Assembly: GCA_020629355.1 (NCBI GenBank)
Contig: JAHDDM010000024.1
Span: 1 to 10,208 of the forward strand
Direction: 5' to 3'
From: Rhodospirillaceae bacterium
Lineage (GTDB): Bacteria > Pseudomonadota > Alphaproteobacteria > JABSOH01
DNA length: 10,208 nucleotides
Shown here: piece by piece, positions 7,412 to 10,208 of the stretch
Layout: each line of letters starts with the position of its first letter
Position numbering within the stretch: position 1 is the first letter of the stretch
Translations under genes and position numbers: made by a program
Notes under the pieces: model-generated
The model's database searches: none
Seen by the model: the letters and a program-made list of their open reading frames with translations, nothing else
What the model was told of the DNA's origin: nothing

Positions 7412-8263
7412 CTATAGTTCATTAACCATGTCTTCGACTTCAAGGAAACTTGGACGCAAATGCGACGGAATGGCTTTACGTGAAAATTCCGTCGAGACCA
7501 AGGGCGCATAGCCTCGCAAATGCGCCAGTAACCCGCTACGGATACAGGCGAGAAAAGTCGCCTCTTCTTCTTTGATATGTTTCACCGCTTGGGCAAAAGG
7601 CGAGAACCAGCCATAAGACAGCAAAATCCCCAGGAACGTTCCCACCAAAGCCGCACCAATCAGGCCGCCCAAAATCTCTGGCGGTTCACTAATCGCGCCC
7701 ATGGTTTTGATCACGCCCAACACTGCCGCAACAATTCCAAGCGCCGGGAAACTCTCGCCAAGTACCGCAAGGCCGTGATGGACGGCATGGTGCTCGCGGT
7801 GATGGACTTCAAGCTCCTGCTCCATCAGTGATTCGATCTCAAAGGGATTATCCGTTCCCATCACCATCAGACGCAAATAATCCGTAAAGAAATGCATTGC
7901 CTCTTCGTCTTCCAACACTAAAGGAAAGGCGGTGAATAACGAACTTTCTTCGACGTTTTCGAGGTGCTTCTCCAATGATAAAGCCCCCTGTTGCCGTAGC
8001 ATTCGATAAATCTGGTACTGCAAACTGAGCAGCTCAAGGAAATGCTCGCTTTTGTATTTTGAGCCACGGAACATCTGAACAAGGCTCGACAAGGCGGCCT
8101 TGACCACTTTCGGCGGGTTGCCAATCAAGAAGGCTGAAGCCCCCGCGCCAAAAATAATCAAGACTTCGAAGGGCTGGTTCAAGACCGCAAGTTTCCCGCC
8201 AAGGCCAACGTAACCGCCAAGCACACTGACCACAACAAAAATCATTCCTAGGGCTATAAGCAT
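7412..8263 (-). CDS. motA: Flagellar motor stator protein MotA
   Basis: The product is 283 residues, close to the usual MotA length, with four membrane helices (about 1-23, 33-50, 168-190 and 199-221) and a large cytoplasmic loop between helices 2 and 3. Residues known from E. coli MotA as functional fall at the same numbers: Arg90 and Glu98 in the rotor-contacting loop, Pro173 in SFPALGIVAAVLGVIKTMG and Pro222 in FSPFA. The C-terminus has GYAPLVSTEFSRKAIP and RPSFLEVEDMV, typical of the family. Five MotA subunits surround a MotB dimer and rotate against FliG, driven by protons. Odd point: the segment before helix 3 is histidine-rich (six His in 154-163). It starts ATG with a moderate TGAGAC ribosome site. 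It is the first gene of the motor group, 120 bases downstream of hisI on the same strand. Two motB genes follow, but there is no second motA in the window. Confidence 0.96.
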   Translation of the reverse strand: MLIALGMIFVVVSVLGGYVGLGGKLAVLNQPFEVLIIFGAGASAFLIGNPPKVVKAALSSLVQMFRGSKYKSEHFLELLSLQYQIYRMLRQQGALSLEKHLENVEESSLFTAFPLVLEDEEAMHFFTDYLRLMVMGTDNPFEIESLMEQELEVHHREHHAVHHGLAVLGESFPALGIVAAVLGVIKTMGAISEPPEILGGLIGAALVGTFLGILLSYGWFSPFAQAVKHIKEEEATFLACIRSGLLAHLRGYAPLVSTEFSRKAIPSHLRPSFLEVEDMVNEL

Positions 8264-8383
8264 AATAGTCTCAAAATACTTCTGTTTCTCGTTTCATCAA
8301 CCTCTTGCATTCTGCAAAGCACACCACATACACAGTTCGCACCATAGCATAGAATCCCGTAGCAACAATGGTATTTTATGTTT

Positions 8384-8851
8384 TTATACAATAGTGGGAT
8401 TTGGCGCATCACCATAGACCTCTTTGGGGTCAAAGGTTTTTTCGTCCTCAAGGAATTGCAACCGAACGCTATCCTCAGCCCCCAAAGGGATACTGCGATA
8501 AAAGCACGAGCGGTAGCCAACATGGCAGCTAGCGCCGCTTCCAGAGACACGAACCCGCAACCAGACCGCATCCTGATCATCGTCAATACGCAATTCCACG
8601 ATGTGCTGCACCAGACCGCTTGTTGCGCCCTTGTGCCAAAGACATTGCCGCGAGCGACTGAAATAGTGCGCCTCGCCCGTGGAGATGCTCAAACGCAAAG
8701 CCTCAGCGTTCATGTAGCCCAACATCAACACCTCGCCAGAATCGTACTCTGTCGTAATCGCTGAAATCAAGCCCTGAGCATCAAATTTGGGCGCAAAGTC
8801 CGCGCTTTCCTCAACCTGCTCTATGGTCTTTCGTGCCTGAAAAATCGTCAT
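8384..8851 (-). CDS. hisI: Phosphoribosyl-AMP cyclohydrolase
   Basis: The product is 155 residues. It catalyses the third step of histidine biosynthesis, hydrolytic opening of the adenine ring of phosphoribosyl-AMP, in the cytosol. Family motifs are clear: SGEVLMLGYMNAEAL (38-52), GEAHYFSRSRQCLWHKGATSG (59-79) and CHVGYRSCFYR (109-119) with zinc-ligand Cys109 and Cys116. The metal motif normally reads DCDxD, where the Cys is the third zinc ligand; here it is DDDQD (90-94), so that Cys is replaced by Asp91. I believe this variant occurs in some alphaproteobacterial HisI, but cannot verify it here. The C-terminal tail FDPKEVYGDAPNPT (140-153) also looks alphaproteobacterial. There is no fused HisE domain, so PRA-PP hydrolysis must be encoded elsewhere. 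GAGG lies 10 bases before the ATG. No clear terminator separates it from motA. Confidence 0.95.
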   Translation of the reverse strand: MTIFQARKTIEQVEESADFAPKFDAQGLISAITTEYDSGEVLMLGYMNAEALRLSISTGEAHYFSRSRQCLWHKGATSGLVQHIVELRIDDDQDAVWLRVRVSGSGASCHVGYRSCFYRSIPLGAEDSVRLQFLEDEKTFDPKEVYGDAPNPTIV

Positions 8852-8940
8852 TGTTCTGTCACCTCGATAAGAATTGCGCTTCCATGTACGCTAAAAGCCG
8901 CCAAACTGCAATATTATGATCAGAGTCGATGCCTTTATCA

Positions 8941-8969
8941 TTGACAGTTTGCTTGTCTGGCACTAGAAA
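8941..8969 (+). promoter_or_regulatory. Candidate promoter of the rplM-rpsI operon
   Basis: A perfect -35 hexamer TTGACA (8941-8946) is followed after 17 bases by TAGAAA (8964-8969), 4 of 6 to the -10 consensus. It would give an untranslated leader of roughly 100 bases before rplM. A second possibility nearer the gene is TTGTGG (9016-9021), 17 bases, TATAAC (9039-9044), with a better -10 and a poorer -35. The rest of the 224-base gap between hisI and rplM shows no RNA gene or coding region that I can support. Confidence 0.5.
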
Positions 8970-9075
8970 CACGCGAGACCTCTCAAGGAACAGATTCTTT
9001 GGGAGCGATGTTCTGTTGTGGGAGGCTTTTGAATTCCGTATAACAGGCAACAGCATAAATTTATAGGAAAGACTT

Positions 9076-9573
9076 ATGTCCAAAGGCATTTTGACTCAAG
9101 GCAGCCGCAGCTTCGTCGCGAAACCAGCAGATATGGCATCGTGTGCTGAATGGCATCTGATTGACGCTGAAGGTCTGGTTCTTGGTCGCTTGGCTGTCGA
9201 GATTGCACGGCTGATTCGCGGCAAGCACAAGGCAACCTTCACTCCGAACGTGAATTGCGGCGATAAAATTGTCGTGATCAACGCAGACAAGGTGCATTTG
9301 ACGGCAAAAAAACGCAAAGACAAAGTCTACTATTGGCACACAGGCTATCCTGGTGGCATCAAGGAGCGCACAGCAGCGCAGATTCTGGAAGGCAATCACC
9401 CAGAGCGCGTCTTGGCAAAGGCTGTCGAGCGCATGATCCCTGGCGGTGCATTAAAATCTGAGGTTTTGCGCAATCTGCATATCTATGCAGGCACTGCACA
9501 CCCGCACAAGGCACAACAGCCTAAGCCTTATGATTTTGCAGCAGCCAATGCTAAAAACAGCAAACGTTATTAA
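9076..9573 (+). CDS. rplM: 50S ribosomal protein L13
   Basis: The product is 165 residues, an early-assembling protein of the large ribosomal subunit that binds 23S rRNA. Recognisable segments: [15 protein letters not shown] (26-40), [26 protein letters not shown] with its basic start near 48-73, [17 protein letters not shown] (83-99) and the signature [19 protein letters not shown] (116-134), followed by AHPHKAQQP. Compared with E. coli L13 (142 residues) it has about ten extra N-terminal residues before SFVAKPAD and a C-terminal tail [14 protein letters not shown]. Start choice: AGGAAAG lies just upstream of the ATG at 9076. rpsI follows 32 bases after its stop, the usual pairing. Confidence 0.98.
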   Translation: MSKGILTQGSRSFVAKPADMASCAEWHLIDAEGLVLGRLAVEIARLIRGKHKATFTPNVNCGDKIVVINADKVHLTAKKRKDKVYYWHTGYPGGIKERTAAQILEGNHPERVLAKAVERMIPGGALKSEVLRNLHIYAGTAHPHKAQQPKPYDFAAANAKNSKRY

Positions 9574-9605
9574 ATTAAATTCGCACTGAAAAGAGACTTT
9601 ATCTC

Positions 9606-10136
9606 ATGGCCAATACCGAACAAGCTCCTCTCGAAGGTTTAGAAGCACTCAAAAATATCGTGCTGGATGATGCAGCCGCACCAGCTGGCGAATCAGTAGA
9701 AGCCGTGCAATCTACTTTGCCGATGGTGCGCGAGAAGAAAATTGACGCGCAAGGCCGTGCTTATGGTACCGGCAAGCGGAAAGCGGCCATTGCACGGGTT
9801 TGGATCAAGCCAGGCAAAGGCAGCATTACGGTCAATGGTCGTTTGGCCTCTGACTATTTCGCCAGTGCCGTCCGCGAGATGGTTATTGCGCAACCTTTTG
9901 AAGCCACCAACACCAAAGGCCAGTTCGATGTGGTCTGTACCGTCAAGGGCGGTGGCCTTTCTGGTCAAGCTGGTGCAGTACGTCATGGTATTGCACGCGC
10001 CTTGCAAGCTTTTGACCCTGAGATGCGTCCAATGATGAAACCGCTTGGCCTGTTGACTCGTGATGCTCGCCGTGTTGAACGTAAAAAGTTCGGTCGTGCC
10101 AAAGCCCGTCGCTCGTTCCAGTTCTCGAAACGTTAG
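9606..10136 (+). CDS. rpsI: 30S ribosomal protein S9
   Basis: The product is 176 residues, a small-subunit head protein whose C-terminal tail reaches the P-site tRNA. The conserved core begins near residue 51 with [16 protein letters not shown] and continues through [29 protein letters not shown] and [21 protein letters not shown]. It ends in the near-universal SKR that contacts tRNA. The first 50 residues are an Ala/Glu-rich acidic extension ([20 protein letters not shown]), absent from E. coli S9 (130 residues) but known in outline from alphaproteobacterial S9. The ATG at 9606 is preceded by AAGAGA at a slightly long distance. It is second in the operon with rplM and is followed by a strong terminator. 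Confidence 0.98.
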   Translation: MANTEQAPLEGLEALKNIVLDDAAAPAGESVEAVQSTLPMVREKKIDAQGRAYGTGKRKAAIARVWIKPGKGSITVNGRLASDYFASAVREMVIAQPFEATNTKGQFDVVCTVKGGGLSGQAGAVRHGIARALQAFDPEMRPMMKPLGLLTRDARRVERKKFGRAKARRSFQFSKR

Positions 10137-10161
10137 GATTTTTCCTCAACAGATTTTCAAG

Positions 10162-10190
10162 AAGGCTGGAAGAAATTCCAGCCTTTTTTC
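10162..10190 (+). terminator. Intrinsic terminator of rplM-rpsI
   Basis: AAGGCTGGAA (10162-10171) pairs perfectly with TTCCAGCCTT (10176-10185) around a GAAA tetraloop. The T-run spans 10184-10189, with further T-rich sequence after it. It begins 25 bases past the rpsI stop: a textbook Rho-independent terminator. Confidence 0.93.
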
Positions 10191-10208
10191 TATATTTTCT
10201 TTAATAAC

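Noticed and set aside
8305..8317. Short inverted repeat TTGCA-TTC-TGCAA upstream of motA
   Set aside because: Five-base arms are expected by chance at this scale, and no promoter match places it as an operator.
8264..8383. motA promoter in the hisI-motA gap
   Set aside because: I found no pair of hexamers with acceptable match and spacing, nor a recognisable flagellar sigma-factor site. A promoter may exist but cannot be supported.
8852..9075. RNA gene, riboswitch or ribosomal-protein leader in the hisI-rplM gap
   Set aside because: No tRNA-like fold, terminator-antiterminator pair or known leader motif could be made out; only promoter-like hexamers and the rplM ribosome site are visible.
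9061..9399. 112-residue open frame antisense to rplM
   Set aside because: It lies opposite a highly conserved ribosomal protein gene, and its Cys-rich product resembles nothing known.

Overview
The window reads as a stretch of chromosome from an alphaproteobacterium of moderate GC content. The grounds are the MotB N-terminal type (short basic/acidic tail, then an AWK-(V/I)-AYADF membrane segment), the HisI C-terminal tail with FDPKEVYGDAPNPT, a Bpt-type aminoacyl-tRNA-protein transferase, and rplM-rpsI as an isolated pair whose S9 carries a long N-terminal extension. I cannot assign a genus. I see no insertion sequence, phage gene, integrase, tRNA, rRNA or CRISPR array. Coding density is high and the longest gene-free stretch is 224 bases (8852-9075).

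Layout. (1) 1-642, plus: the 3' part of a malate/L-lactate dehydrogenase-family oxidoreductase, cut by the window edge, followed by a perfect 12-bp inverted repeat. (2) 709-2663, minus: a two-domain TerB-like protein upstream of an NAD(P)-dependent aldehyde dehydrogenase. (3) 2733-3524, plus: a membrane di-iron fatty acid hydroxylase/sterol desaturase, divergent from the TerB gene. (4) 3581-8263, minus: motA, two tandem motB paralogues, a leucyl/arginyl-tRNA-protein transferase (bpt) and a class I aminotransferase, tightly packed after motA. (5) 8384-8851, minus: hisI. (6) 8941-10190, plus: promoter, rplM, rpsI and a strong intrinsic terminator.

How the genes work together. MotA and MotB form the proton-driven flagellar stator. 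One motA here serves two different motB genes that both keep the proton-carrying Asp and the OmpA-like peptidoglycan-binding domain. This is the most unusual feature of the window and suggests either a mixed stator or interchangeable MotB subunits. bpt (N-degron protein tagging) and the aminotransferase follow with gaps or overlaps of a few bases, so they are probably co-transcribed and translationally coupled with the motor genes, although they have no obvious functional link to them. rplM and rpsI encode the ribosomal proteins L13 and S9 and form a self-contained operon.

Apart from the duplicated motB, most of the window is ordinary housekeeping. I do not see a defence system or other clearly undescribed machinery.
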